Assembly (NCBI GenBank): GCA_905221605.1
Contig: CAJNDS010000653.1
Location: 1-64,000, forward strand
DNA length: 64,000 nucleotides
Direction: 5' to 3'
DNA from: Symbiodinium natans
Lineage: Eukaryota; Sar; Dinophyceae; Suessiales; Symbiodiniaceae
Part shown: positions 33,238 to 44,609 of the stretch, one piece after another
Layout of the letters: the number at the start of each line of letters is the position of its first letter
How positions within the stretch are numbered: position 1 is the stretch's first letter
Made by a program: the position numbers and the translations under genes
The notes under the pieces: generated by a model
Database searches by the model: none
What the model was told of the DNA's origin: nothing
Seen by the model: only the letters and a program-made list of their open reading frames with translations

Positions 33238-33469
33238 GGTAGCTGGAAAGTCGACTTTTGTAGCACAAACGTACTACGCCGCGGACCCCCGGAGCGTGGG
33301 TGGCTGGAATAGTTGCCCTGGTAACCCTGCTTTTTTCCACCCTCCGGTCGACATGAAGCGATGTATTTTCACACTTTGTAAGGGTCTTGTTGCAGGACCG
33401 GGCTAACCGTTCAGCCCCTGCCTTCGGCAGAGAGGCTCTCGGATCTGAGTGCAAGGCCTAAGACTTCTA

Positions 33470-33525
33470 TTAGGGTTTAGGGTTTAGGGTTTAGGGTTTA
33501 GGGTTTAGGGTTTAGGGTTTAGGGT
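33470..33525 (+). repeat. Internal telomere-type array (TTTAGGG)7-8
   Basis: Nearly perfect units in plus orientation. TTTAGGG is the telomere repeat known for dinoflagellates and plants. Confidence 0.95.
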
Positions 33526-33716
33526 CATTTGTCCATCTCCCAAGTCACCTTCTCGTCTGATTGGACAGCGGAGGCGGCCGCTTTGAGCGCAAAGCAGCAC
33601 CAGAAGCAAGTGCCACAAGCAGCCAGGCAGAAAACGATCACGATGATCCTCGAATCTTTCACTGGAGTCATGGGGCACCCCCGCTGCAGACTTTACTACA
33701 AGACCCTGCGCCCCTG

Positions 33717-33767
33717 AGCCCTAAACCCTAAACCCTAAACCCCAAACCCTGAACCCTAAACCCTAAA
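33717..33767 (-). repeat. Internal telomere-type array, inverted (CCCTAAA)
   Basis: Seven units with a few substitutions, opposite to the array 190 bp to the left, giving a (TTTAGGG)n - spacer - (CCCTAAA)n arrangement. Confidence 0.9.
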
Positions 33768-35162
33768 GCTCCAAGGCAGCAAAGGGACACCAGCGACCTT
33801 TCCTTGGCTCAGGTTATGAAGTGTGAAGATGCATGGGGTATGTGGTCAGAAGCGCCATCCTGTTTTGCTGAGTCTATACTCCCCTTAGAAGCTTAGCAGA
33901 ATAGTATTTCTAATACCCTCTTGGGCTTTATACAAGCAAAAATAAATAAATAAAATCCCAAGGGGGGTGTAGGAGTGCTTACTTGAAGCTACTCAAGTGC
34001 AGCTTGACGGCGTGTGGAGCTTGGCCAAGATCAAAAGTTGAGTATGTCAGCTGTGAGGCGACAACGAAAGGGTCCTGGCAATAGGCCGCCACTCTTTCTC
34101 ACCCTCCCCCCTCCCTCTCTGCCTTTTGCGTTAGCAGAACGAGGCAGTGCCTGGCTGTGCCGAAATGTGAGCTCCGTTTCACCCAGAATTTCCAGCATTG
34201 CAGATTCTGACCTCGACTAGCAGCTAGCAGGGTTTCGGAAGGGTTAGCCTGCCCAGCAGACGCTTCAGCAGCTGCAATGCAAAATCCTCACAAATGCGAA
34301 GAATGTAGCTATACTAGCATTGGCCCCCAAACGCTCATGAGGCCAGCCAGCATCACACAAGGTCCCCAGCAATACCATCCCGTTCCATCCCGTTCCCAAG
34401 CTGACAAAGGATCAGGAGGAAACTGGACGAGGACTGGCGATTTCCCGAACCCCCGACAGCACTTATCTGGTCTTTAGCAGAAACCTAGAACCCTACAGTA
34501 AACTGTTTGGGGAATGAAGCAGGTAAGCAGCGTCGGCCACGCATCCAAAGAAGCGCCAGTCATGTGCTGGATGAATTTCTGACCTAGCTTGCTCAACACA
34601 ACTTCAACACGGACTTGCCATGCAGCCTGCAACATATTCGTCTGTCGTCTTTGCCAACAGATTGGCAACCCTCCAGCTGAGAACCACGCCAGAGTCGTCC
34701 ACGCCCACTGTGCACCGAAAGGGGTAGTCCGAAGTCATGGGATTCACAGACTCGTGAGGTTGCGGCCATTGCCTGGAACCAGACATCGTGCAACAAGCAT
34801 GCGTGGGAATGGCAACTCATTCCTGAAGCACGCTGTGCGGCACGTAGAGGCAGAACATGGAGCATGCAAGGCAATGCATGCAGTTGAGGCACATGTTGGC
34901 AAAGTCAAAGGTCTTCTCGGCCTCCAGGCTTGGCTGCATCACCCAGCATGGCCTGCAGGCTTGAAAGCAGTCTTGCAGCTCCATTGCTTAGCCCGTCTTG
35001 ATGTTATCGCTTCTCGTGCCCGCAGTCTCATGCTTCTAAGGGGCGCCATCTCATGGGTTGCGATGGCAAGACGATGCTGCGCTTTGCATTGCATAACCTC
35101 GTCATCCATTGGCCGTCCTGCAAGCACCACTGCGTCGTCAGAAACATTGGCCGAGCCAGCGA

Positions 35163-35228
35163 CAACCCTAAACCCTAAGCCCTTAACCCTAAACCCTATG
35201 TAAACCAAAACACCCTAAACCCTAAACC
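35163..35228 (-). repeat. Degenerate CCCTAAA tract
   Basis: Six or seven imperfect units, reading TTTAGGG on the minus strand. Confidence 0.85.
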
Positions 35229-35515
35229 GAAACCTTGCAGGTCATCGCAGTTTCGCTGTCGATTGCGACGCGGGCAATCGAAATCCTGAAGCGGCAGCTT
35301 GTGACATCAGGACTAGCATGAAAAGCAGCCAGAAACAAGAGAGCTCCTGAAAGTTGGGGACCATCAGTTTGTGAATACTGGCACCCCTCCCCCCACATGA
35401 CTTACTGTTCGTTAGCAGGGAATGAGGGAACCAGGGCCCTATACATACCCTTTAACGGATTGTCTAGGGTACCTCATTCCTCCATTCCCAACGACCCAAC
35501 AGTAAGATGAAACAT

Positions 35516-35613
35516 TTTAGGGTTTAGGGTTTAGGGTTTAGGGTTTAGGGTTTAGGGTTTAGGGTTTAGGGTTTAGGGTTTAGGGTTTAGGGTTTAGGGT
35601 TTAGGGTTTAGGG
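35516..35613 (+). repeat. Internal telomere-type array (TTTAGGG)14
   Basis: The longest and cleanest array in the window, almost perfect over 97 bp. Confidence 0.97.
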
Positions 35614-35715
35614 TCTGCAGCTTTCCGCATGCTTCAGCAGCCCGAGAGCTGGCAGGTGAGAACCCCTGGCCCCAAAGGTCACCAGGCGAGTCAAGCTCCT
35701 TAGTTGGGATGTCCT

Positions 35716-35795
35716 CCCTTATGCTAACAGCTCCTTAACACGGATGCTAGTAGGGGATACTAGAATCCCTATTAAGGAGCTGTTGGTAAAAGGGA
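35716..35795. repeat. Hairpin/MITE-like inverted repeat
   Basis: A 13-bp perfect inverted repeat AACAGCTCCTTAA (35726-35738 and 35772-35784), extending imperfectly to about 23 bp, with a second inner inverted repeat CTAGTA/TACTAG. Could fold into a long cruciform. Confidence 0.55.
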
Positions 35796-35884
35796 ACATG
35801 TTCAGCTCACTCGGGTGAAGGAGGTGAAGGGCTGCAAGCTGTGAGGCCCACTGGTCGACCACGAGCTTTTGTTGACATAAACTA

Positions 35885-35998
35885 GGGGTTGGGGGTTTTA
35901 GGGTTTAGGGTTTTAGGGTTTAGGGTTTTTGAGTTTTAGGGTTTTAGGGTTTTAGGGTTTTAGGGTTTTAGGGTTTTAGGGTTTTAGGGTTTTAGGGA
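35885..35998 (+). repeat. TTTTAGGG variant array
   Basis: Begins as mixed TTTAGGG/TTTTAGGG and becomes a regular 8-bp TTTTAGGG array (about eight units) ending at 35998. One extra T per unit compared with the array 270 bp away. Confidence 0.93.
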
Positions 35999-37744
35999 TG
36001 TGATCGGTAAGGGGGGTTTGCCCATGCCGATGCGCTGGGAAAAGCTCTTCATGGCCCTGCCCAATGCAACCCCCGACAGGCTGCTGCAAAGATGTGATGC
36101 CAACACCGCTTTTGGTGCGAGCGGAGGGCTCCGCAGTTCGCATGTGTAGCTGTCACACCCCAGGCCGCCGGCCGCATACAAAAAAACCCAAGACCCAAAA
36201 CCTAAAGTCCCCAGCCCAAAAACCTCTAAATCTTCAACCCAAAAACCGCAAAACCCTGAACGCCCCTAACCCTAGACCTTGAATTCCAACAGGCCCCCAG
36301 AACCCCTGAACCCAAAGCAGATGATGTTGCTCAACTGTCTGGAAAACAGACGGTTTGTAGGCAACTTGGACGTGGTGGAGCACTGCAGAGGGGTGGGTGC
36401 TGAGAATTTCCGGATTTTGGACCGGAAGCCATCGAATTTTTCAGACATCTTCGCCGAAGTCGCCAGGAAATACCCGCGCCAACTTGAAGCTGAGGATCAA
36501 AACGTGTCGACACAAACTCAAGAAAGGAATGAGTGTTTGCCACAGAGCAAAACAAAAACAATTCAGTCAGCATATAAAGGAGTTCTGCCGAGCCACAAAA
36601 ACATCACGCATTACGTCGCGTTCGCGTCAACCACGAACCAATGCGGGGTATTGCGCGGTAGTGATATCAGGCGACGCAGGAACAGTTGATAGGTTGGGTT
36701 GGCAAAGGTGATTTGTTGCATGCGAAAATGATTCCTGTGCAACTATTGCTTACCTAAAGCCAATACAAATCTGAAGCCAAACCGCTCAATCCTCAAGCCC
36801 CTGAAGCCCCTGAACCTTGTAGAAGCCTACAAGGCCTCGAAAACCAAACCTTTCATGCATTCAAATACCACACCTGAACCAGCATTCTGAGTCCACAACC
36901 GCATGCAACATCACGAACATAACTGCTCATGCACTCGTTTCTTGCCACTCGTCTCGTGGCACGGGGGTGCTGAGCAATGCCCGCAACCCCTGGCCTTTCT
37001 TGCTTGGTGCGTGTTTTCCGGGAGGCATGAGTGGACATTGGAAGGGTCCAGGATTCAGAAGACCCGGCACCAGCATCATGAATGAGCATCAGCGCGATCC
37101 GTTCCTCCCGCGGCCTCGTTTTGCAGTGGCCCTGCCCTTAGGAGTTGGTAACGGAACAACGCTAAACTTCTGCGCGTGGTCCTGAACTACGCAGGATCAG
37201 CCAGAGCGGCGTGGGGGGGCGCACAGTGCGGATTTGAACCCAACAAAAAAGGCTGTAGGCAGTTTGGGGAGGCAGCCTACATTCGGCTTTGTGGCCGGGC
37301 TCGTGTGGGGGGCAGCAGCGACTTCCTCTCAAGCTTTTGGTGCCCTATCACGATCTCTCCTGCCTAGAGGTAAAATCAGGAGTAAGATGCAGCTTCAGCG
37401 TTCTTTTTGTGTGCCCTCAGAACGAAGCTAGCAAAAGCTGAGGTCGTCACGGCTGCCATGAGGCCATGCCGAATGCCCAATGCCAAGCGATGCACGATGT
37501 TTGCTCTAAAAGCACCCGAAAAACCCTGCGGTCAGCCGCTTGTCCCACCCTCCTGTGGCCATGTCAGGGTTTTAGGTAGTTTCACAAATTTTGTTATTGA
37601 TCAAACCCATCGGCAACAAGTCTTCCAAACCATAAATGGAAACATGAAGTGCTTGGGTGGCAAAGAGGCTTGTGGCGTAGCTTGAACGAACAGGCTACTT
37701 TGAGACTGTATTGACTCAGATTAGCATGCTCTTCACCGTTTACA

Positions 37745-37930
37745 ACCAAGGCTCTGCTCCCATGCCGCACTTGCTGCTGACAAAATCAGAATCAACCATG
37801 TCCCAAACACGCTCAGTGAGGATCTGCACCACAGCCTCGTCACAACAAAATCCAACAAAATCAACGGCGGCGGCAAGCACTTCGTCCACTTGCCACTCAA
37901 CCAGTCTAGGAAAAACGATGGCATGCCCAC
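37745..37930 (-). CDS. Exon of an unknown protein (3' part)
   Basis: After GGGCAG|GTGGGC the frame reads HAIVFPRLVEWQVDEVLAAA and QILTERVWDMVDSDFVSSK. It continues in phase from the exon ending at 37960 if the 29 bases between are removed. No family recognised. Confidence 0.42.
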
Positions 37931-37959
37931 CTGCCCGATGGTTCGGCTGAATGCCCTAC

Positions 37960-38065
37960 CAGGCTCTTTGCCGACGAGCTCTATCGTATACAAGGACTCC
38001 AACACCTGACAAGAGCAGTGTGTGCCAGGCACCGTTCCAGCAACAACATACACGAAATGGCTGAT
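37960..38065 (-). CDS. Exon of the same unknown protein
   Basis: Frame FISHFVYVVAGTVPGTHCSC then QVLESLYTIELVGKEPG, ending at a GTAGGG donor. Hydrophobic beta-like composition. 5' limit uncertain. Confidence 0.42.
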
Positions 38066-38254
38066 GAATCCTTGACAGTGTCCAGCCGCTGCGGGCGAGG
38101 AGCCGGCGAAGGTATCAGCTCCGACACATTGCAACGAACCGTTTTCACCTCGTAGTCGCTGCACATGCCCCCAGATCTTTCTGACCTGAGTCTCGGGTCC
38201 CACCATCCCACCCCTGAATCCGCTGATTCACATGCAACGTCGGCTGAGGGTATC

Positions 38255-38372
38255 TGATCCAACTTAGGCACACATTCTGGTCATAGACGTTGGGCACAGA
38301 CGAGATTGTGCATGGAACTTCGGGGCCTGCTGCCCCCAAGCGGGCAGAAAACAAGAAGTTGTCTAATTCCTC
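38255..38372 (-). CDS. Possible exon
   Basis: Frame EELDNFLFSARLGAAGPEVP followed by CTISSVPNVYDQNVCLSW. Splice sites not fixed. Confidence 0.33.
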
Positions 38373-38574
38373 GGTCACGGGTCAGGAACCATTGAAACAT
38401 GACTCATATGACCTTCCTGCTTGCACAGGCTCGTTTGCAGTGGTCTTCCAAGACTGGACAGCCGCGCAGTAGGTCTCAAAGCGGGCACGTCGGCCGTCGC
38501 CTGAACCCCACATGTTCTCTGCTTCGAAAGAATGTTGGGGAAGCTTGGAAAGAAGAAACAGCCTTTGGCCTTAC

Positions 38575-38672
38575 TTTTTTTGGGCCACGGGCCTGTTGCA
38601 TCGTGGTTGTATGCAATCAAGTTCTCTGTGGCATGGTAGTAAAGGAAGCCGGAGATGCCCCCTGCGCCCAAG
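38575..38672 (-). CDS. Exon with GTAAGG donor
   Basis: Frame ISGFLYYHATENLIAYNHDA then TGPWPKK, ending at GTAAGG. The aromatic/Asn-rich strand pattern suggests an extracellular or lumenal beta domain (inference). Confidence 0.4.
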
Positions 38673-38706
38673 CCTTGCATGCTTCTCGTTTCAACAGCTT
38701 AGAGCC

Positions 38707-38818
38707 ATGACTTCATGTCTCCACCTGACACATCCAAGTTGCAGAGCACGGTGTAGACGCCCACAATGCAATGCTTCTTGCGCATCACTGGAGCAGCCCT
38801 TCCGACCAGTTGAGCCGA
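38707..38818 (-). CDS. Possible 5' exon of the 38-kb gene
   Basis: Frame GRAAPVMRKKHCIVGVYTVL then CNLDVSGGDMKSWL. Same strand and spacing as the exons downstream. Confidence 0.35.
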
Positions 38819-39194
38819 AAGCCATGAACGCATGAAGCTGCTGCTTGGAAAACGTCAGAGCTTGTTTTTGTTCACGATGATGCGGTGTGTTCTGTAGCCG
38901 CGCTGACTACTCAAGTGCCAGCGCAGATAGGGGGTCCATTGAGATCGCAGATTCGCAGAATGCACGGTGACCGACCCCAAATGCAAACTGAATAAGTGCA
39001 CGACATGCTTGAATTTAATGAACGACGTTTTCCCCGAGGCTCTTTCTATGTTTGAGTATCGCGGGTAATAATATTAATCAAGAGAGTGAATGAACTTGAT
39101 TACAAGCGAAATAAGATGCAGCGCGTGAAAATAATAATCAACGAACAAAACCATTCTCAGTTTTTGGTGCAGAAAAAAAGCTCGAGAACACTTG

Positions 39195-39303
39195 AAGATG
39201 CAACGCGTTTTTGAAAAATTGCTTGGTGGAAACTGCAGCTTGGAAAAGCTCACTGCTTCGAAACAAGTGTCTTTAAAAGCCTCTGACAGTGCCGTTTGGA
39301 CAG
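39195..39303. repeat. Dispersed repeat, copy A
   Basis: About 110 bp aligning by eye to 51718-51842 with scattered substitutions and one indel. Shared blocks include GCTTGGTGGAA, CTGCAGCTTGGAAAAG and GCCTCTGACAGTG. Confidence 0.75.
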
Positions 39304-39598
39304 AATTCAACTGCAGGACGAGACGAGTTCAACTGTACTGCTGATACGACAATTTTGCGCGCGACGCCCGAACCGAACCGTTTTGGAGAAGGCAAGTGTC
39401 TTGCCACAATGTGAATAAGTGCGGGCGAAGCGAGCGAAACACCGGAGTACATCTGACATGTGGTTGTTGTCAGGTGTTGTTTTTGATGGTTTTTTGGACA
39501 TCCTGTGCGAGTTTGACATCTCCTCTTTTTTTGGAAGAAGTTCAGCTTTTTTTTGCCAGCCTTGCCCGATAAAGTGGCCAACTTGTTTCTTTATGCAG

Positions 39599-39785
39599 CG
39601 TGGGTGTGTGTGTGTGTTGTGGTTTTGGCTGTTTGTAAGTGTGTGTATGTGTGTGTGTGGTGACTGGAGTGTGGGTGTGTTGTGTCTGTGTGTGTGCAAT
39701 CGTTGATGCAAAGTGGTTTGATGGGTGGATGTGTGTTTGTGCTTGTGGGTTCTGCTGTTCAAGTGTGGCAAGGAAGTGTGTCAAT
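39599..39785. repeat. GT-rich low-complexity tract
   Basis: Interrupted (GT)n with TGTGGGTG variants. Frames through it are His/Thr-rich artefacts. Confidence 0.9.
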
Positions 39786-40612
39786 GTGTGAGTGAAAAGG
39801 GTGTGGGTTGGAGACCCAAAAAAAAGTTGCAACAAAATCAATCAAAAAGGTAGAGAAGCTGAAGTGACCTCGACAGTAATGCTGTGAGTTCTGTGAAGAG
39901 CGTGGAGATGTAGATGTTTTCTTTTTGCTAAAAATGATTTACGCTGTGGAGGGATATGAATATCCAAATCCACATTCCTTTCCACGCACATGCGTAGAAT
40001 GATTTTTTACAGCAACCTTTAGCTCAAATTCTCACCCTCCCGCTCGGCCAACTGTCTTTCTTCACCTCGCGTGCTTGAGCAGTACGCAGTGTGAAACATG
40101 CACGTAGTGGGCAACAAGGCAAGATTTGTTACACACCCATCGAGTTTTGTGGTCTTTTTTAACAACTCACCCCGTACTCTTGTCAGATTTCCTTTTCACA
40201 GTCCTTTTCGACTCGTATATAAGTGTACTGACATCTCATTTTGTGCTCCCCAGCACCATTTTGGTCTTCGTCATAGAGTCATAGGAGTGATTGTCGGCTC
40301 TTTTTGCCTTCTTTCACGTCTTGCTGCAGATTGCAAACGTGCTTTCATCATCACTAGGTCATCTTTTCTCTCACGGCGTCCTGGCCTCTCGAGCATTGAG
40401 GGGCATTGATCATCCTTTTCACTTCTCGCACACCATGGGAACTTCTTAGCTTCTTCTTTTTCGTCCTTCTTGATTTTTTTCTCCTTGTCTCATGCAACTC
40501 AGCCTGATTGGCTAGTACTTCGTCGTTCCTTCGCCTTTGACTCAATTCTCCTGGCTGCCACCGCCTTTTCCTTCTTCTTCGTGTTCTTTTCCTTCGTCTT
40601 TGCCTTAGCTTC

Positions 40613-40738
40613 CAGAATCGAAGGTTCCGACTTCTACCTCTTCTGCTGGCTCCTCTGGCTTTTTGCTTTCCATGACCTTTGCAGGTGGCGTTTTCGGAAC
40701 TCGTGCTCCTCTCCTTGCTTCAAGTGTCAGTTCCTCGG
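40613..40738 (-). CDS. Possible charged exon
   Basis: After CCGAG|GAAC the minus frame reads TLEARRGARVPKTPPAKVME and SKKPEEPAEEVEVGTFD before a stop. A lysine-rich stretch in another frame follows (KAKTKEKNTKKKEKA). The opposite strand is a hydrophobic frame that owes its character to the T-rich complement. Confidence 0.33.
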
Positions 40739-42301
40739 CATATCAGTACCCAACGCCATCGGCTTTGCACAGTGCGATTGCTTGGCAGGAATGCAATATC
40801 AGTGACTTGCTGCTCCGGACTGTCCGTGCTCCAAGGCATGCCTCCATCACCAAAACTGTAGAAAGCAGTTATTCCCGAATGTGGAACGCGTAGCCACTCG
40901 GAGCGGTGTAGACAGCCCGGCGCCTGTCACGAACTGACATAAACGACAAAAGGTCATGCAGAGATAGAACGCACTGCACTTCCTGACGATGTCGCTGCCA
41001 GGCTGCCAAACAACTTCCAGCATCAGCACCATGAGCAAGCAGAGACATAGCCCAACCGAATCCCAATGATCAATGAGATCCAAACGCATGTTTTGCAACA
41101 TAGCACGTGCGGCAACACGTCAGTGGACATGGTGACAACCATAAGGAAAAACTGATCGAAGACTGAGAGTTTGCTGAGGCTCGCAAGCAAAAACGGCGCA
41201 TTTACGCAAAGAAATGTTCAAACTGTCAACGGAAGTTGAAGGCACAGTTTGGGCACACAGACACCACTTGGTCACTTGGTATTTATTTTGAAACGGGCGC
41301 CTCTTTGCTACATCAGCAGCAGTGGAGTTCTTGTGAAACTTGCAACAAGCACAGCAACAAAGAAAGAAGAACGGTCGCATACTGATAGTGAAACACCCTC
41401 TCAGCAAAACCCCTCCCTCAAAGGCAGAAGGGCTACACCACTAAAATTGCCGTTCCAGAGACTGGCTATGCTATCTTGGCAGCATTTTCGGATAATTGCA
41501 TTTCCATGGAAGCAGGTTGCGCCTGAATGATTGAACGAAACAAGTGAGCCGACCTGGACAAGTTGGCAGTTCACCGCACTCTTTGAGATCTTCCCACACA
41601 GTAAAACCGGCACGTGAAGAAAGGGAAATGAGTGTCATGCGTCCCACACCCGGTCAGTATTCATAAAGCGTGAACAATGTGAACGCAAAGAATCGAATAA
41701 TAAGTGAACGAAGTGAACCCCAAAAAACCCAATAAATGCACTATAAGCGTGCTGTGCGCATGAATTAGTGCATTTGTTGGAGCTTTTGGTATTGTCTTCG
41801 TGTTCTCCTTAACTCCCTTTTCCCCTGTTATCTTCTTTCTTTCGCCAATTCACAGATCACGCGTTCATTTCATTCACTTGTATCTGTTGAGATTAGTTGA
41901 AAGAAGATAATAGTGTTTAAGAAGCGCATAAAAGAGAATACAAAGAGCGCCCCGTCAAAACTCCTGCTGGGGTATCTATTGTTTCTTGCTTGATGAAGGA
42001 CCCCCATTGCATTTTTAACCCCAGTCGTGTTGGCAATTTCTTCAGCGTCTTTTTTGCGCTTGTATGTCGCCAGGAAGGTGGAAAGCGGGCAAGTTCGCTT
42101 CTAGAAGGTTGCTGCCACCGCATCGGACAGAAATTGTAAATCGGTCATCCATCGCAAGATCACAAGAGCACAAGAAAGCTTCCAGCAGGAAGGATTGGCC
42201 GAACGTGCCCATGGTGGTCAGCCAGTGGGGAAGCCAGTGGGGACGTCAGGCAAGCGAGCTGAAAATGGCCAAGCAAACATGGTTGCAGCAACCGTCGCAG
42301 T

Positions 42302-42425
42302 AGTTCTGAGAAGAAGAAGTAGTAGTGTAGTGGCAGTACTTGTAGTAGTAGGAGAAATAGTGGTAGTAGTGGTAGTACTAGCAGTAGTAGTGGTAGTAGC
42401 AGTAGTAGTGGTCGTAGTAGTAGTG

Positions 42426-42477
<52 letters not shown>

Positions 42478-42640
42478 TAGTAGTAGTAGTAGCAGTAGTA
42501 GTAGTAGCAGTAGAAGTAGTAGTAGTAGTAGTAGTAGTCGTAGTATTAGTAGTAGTAGTCGTAGTCGTAGTGGTAGCAGTAGCAGTGGCAGTAGCAGTAG
42601 CCGTAGCAGTAGCAGTAGCAGTAGCAGTGGGGGGGGGAGG
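42302..42640. repeat. (GTA)n imperfect trinucleotide array
   Basis: Roughly 110 GTA-type triplets with GTG, GCA and GTC variants, ending in a run of G. Produces a spurious poly-Val frame and a poly-Thr frame. Confidence 0.97.
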
Positions 42641-42689
42641 GGGGGATAAGAACTTCATTCATATTGCGTCCATGCACAGACGACTGGTA

Positions 42690-42980
42690 TTTAAAGTGTA
42701 CAACATACTGCACAAGGATGTGGAACAAGCAAATTCATCACAAGCGGCCAGTCTTTCGCGACCACATCCAAAACACTGGTATTTCCTGCGTTTTATGCCC
42801 AAAACACTGGTATCTATATCGTTTTCGCCTCTTGTGTGCAACATACTGCACAAGGATGTGGAACGGAAAAATTTGTTACTAGCGTTCATGCTTTTCGCGA
42901 CCATGCCCAAAACACTGCTATTTACAGCGTTCTGTGCCCCAAACACTCGTACTTACAGCGTTGCACAAGGATATGGAACA
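42690..42980. repeat. Degenerate tandem repeat, period about 120-140 bp
   Basis: Three repeats of a segment with CATACTGCACAAGGATGTGG and CCAAAACACTGGTAT blocks, increasingly diverged to the right. Confidence 0.7.
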
Positions 42981-44200
42981 AGAAAACCCCAAGCGTTGAA
43001 TCCTAAACACATCAAAAATCATGACCCCGAAAGTAGTTTGGCCGTGCATTTGCGATGTGTCTTAAAGAAGGGAAAAGCACGAAACACCGAGAGGGTGCTC
43101 ACTTTTCGATTAGGGCAACAAACCTGGAGTAGGGATGCCCCCAGATCGTCGTCGCATTCGCTCCCAAATTCGTTTCGTCGGCTGATGCTTAAAGTCTTGC
43201 CGCCGAGGACAAGATTCGGAGATAACTGGATGCAAATCAGGAAAGGTCTCTGGTCAGCAGCACGCGACCCTGCCCTGGCGCTCCATGTTGTTGACCCGCC
43301 TTTTTTTTTGGACTGGCGCCTCTTTACTACATCAGCAGCACAGTAGGCCGTTCTTGTGGGTCGAAAGGACATCTACTTTGAGAGCCAAACTGTACAAGCC
43401 AGCGTGTGAAAAAGAAGTCGTGACTACAAAGAAGCAACCGCTAGCGCAGAGGCCCTTATTGCAAGACAACTTAACGCACGGCCAGCATGGTGAGACCAAT
43501 GCAAACAAGAACCTACCTGCACCAATTACTCAGCAGCCCGTCACCCAAAGCAATGCTGCGCCACGTCTGGTACAGACATTAAGCGAAAGTATGGGTAGGC
43601 CGTAAGGCAAGGAACCTCCGTCACCTAAACTGCTCAACGCGTCCGTAGAGACAGTCCCCACACAAGCGCCAGGGCCGTAGCAATAGCACTCAGGACTCCA
43701 TTGTAGGTTGGCAAGAAAGTTGCAAACACACTAAGCACAAAGCACACAGAGTGCCAGAAGAGGCGCCCCCTTCCCCCCCGACGAGCGGGGGCAGACAAGG
43801 GGCTGGTGTGGCTCCACTATGCTGCCGTCTGCGCTGCGTGAGTCCGGGCGTCCTCACGTAGCTAAGGCCATAGGGCAGGCCTGGAGCGCTGCTTGCAAGA
43901 GGCCATATTCTTACAGCCCCGCGCAGCGGCCGATTTTTGAGACGGCGCAAGAGCCCCAAAGGCTGCTGGCTGGCACTTGGGCAGTGTGCTTCCCAGGTAC
44001 CGGGAGCCTATCGGCTTGGCGTGCTTAGCCTGGTGCAGTTTAAGGCCCACAAGGCTGCTTAACGGTCTGCAGCCAACCGCGCGTCAAGTGTGAGAGTCAA
44101 GGGGCCTTAGAACTCGGAGCCCCGCGCAGCGGTCGATTTTTTGAGAGCACTTCAAGCAGGTTCACCCCGTGACTACACCTGATGCGGGACCCACAGCAAA

Positions 44201-44560
44201 GTGCTAGGCCTAGTCACTTTTGGACCTGCTGGGATAGGTCGAAGCAGCAGTTCCTCACATCCCTTCTGGGCCTTCTGGCGAAGGTTCCGGCAGCCGTTTG
44301 CAGGGCTTAATCACTTCTGGGCCTTCTGGAGAAATTTTAGGCAGCAGTTTGAGAGGCCTACTCACTGCTGGGCCTTCCGGAGAAGTTTTAGGCAGCAGTT
44401 TGAGAGGCCTAATCACTTTGAGCCCTCCAGGGAAGGTTGAGGCAACAGTTTGAGAAACCTAATCACTTCTGGGCCTTCAGGCAACTGTTGGGACAGCAGT
44501 TTGAGAGGCCTAATCATTTCTGGGCCTTCTGAAAATCTTGAGGCATCAGTTTGAGAGGTC
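44201..44560. repeat. 51-bp minisatellite within copy 1
   Basis: Six to seven tandem units with TCTGGGCCTTC and GCAGCAGTTTGAGAGGCCTA. Further arrays of the same unit lie at 45290-45620, 46930-47260 and 47815-48145. Confidence 0.88.
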
Positions 44561-44587
44561 TACCCACTGCTTCTGCTTGCCACAGCG

Positions 44588-44609
44588 CAGGAGGGCGGGC
44601 GCCCTCCTG
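44588..44609. repeat. 22-nt perfect hairpin (1 of 4)
   Basis: CAGGAGGGCG - GG - CGCCCTCCTG: a 10-bp GC-rich stem with a 2-nt spacer. Identical copies at 45656-45677, 47292-47313 and 48186-48207, each just after a 51-bp array. Confidence 0.85.

Larger units (their letters stand above)
33800..37700. other. Region without a supported gene
   Basis: Holds four telomere-type arrays, a hairpin element and scattered single CCCTAAA units. Open frames here have no splice support or recognisable residues. Confidence 0.5.

Noticed and set aside
32598-33454. Long Arg/Glu/His-rich minus frames and a poly-Gly plus frame
   Set aside because: Translations of (GGT)n and (CCTCTT)n simple repeats.
40470-40805. 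Plus-strand hydrophobic frame with apparent membrane segments
   Set aside because: T-rich complement of a charged minus-strand stretch; no splice or start support.
42195-43346. A 383-codon plus-strand frame, mostly Val
   Set aside because: Created by the (GTA)n array; flanking residues show no domain and no splice support.
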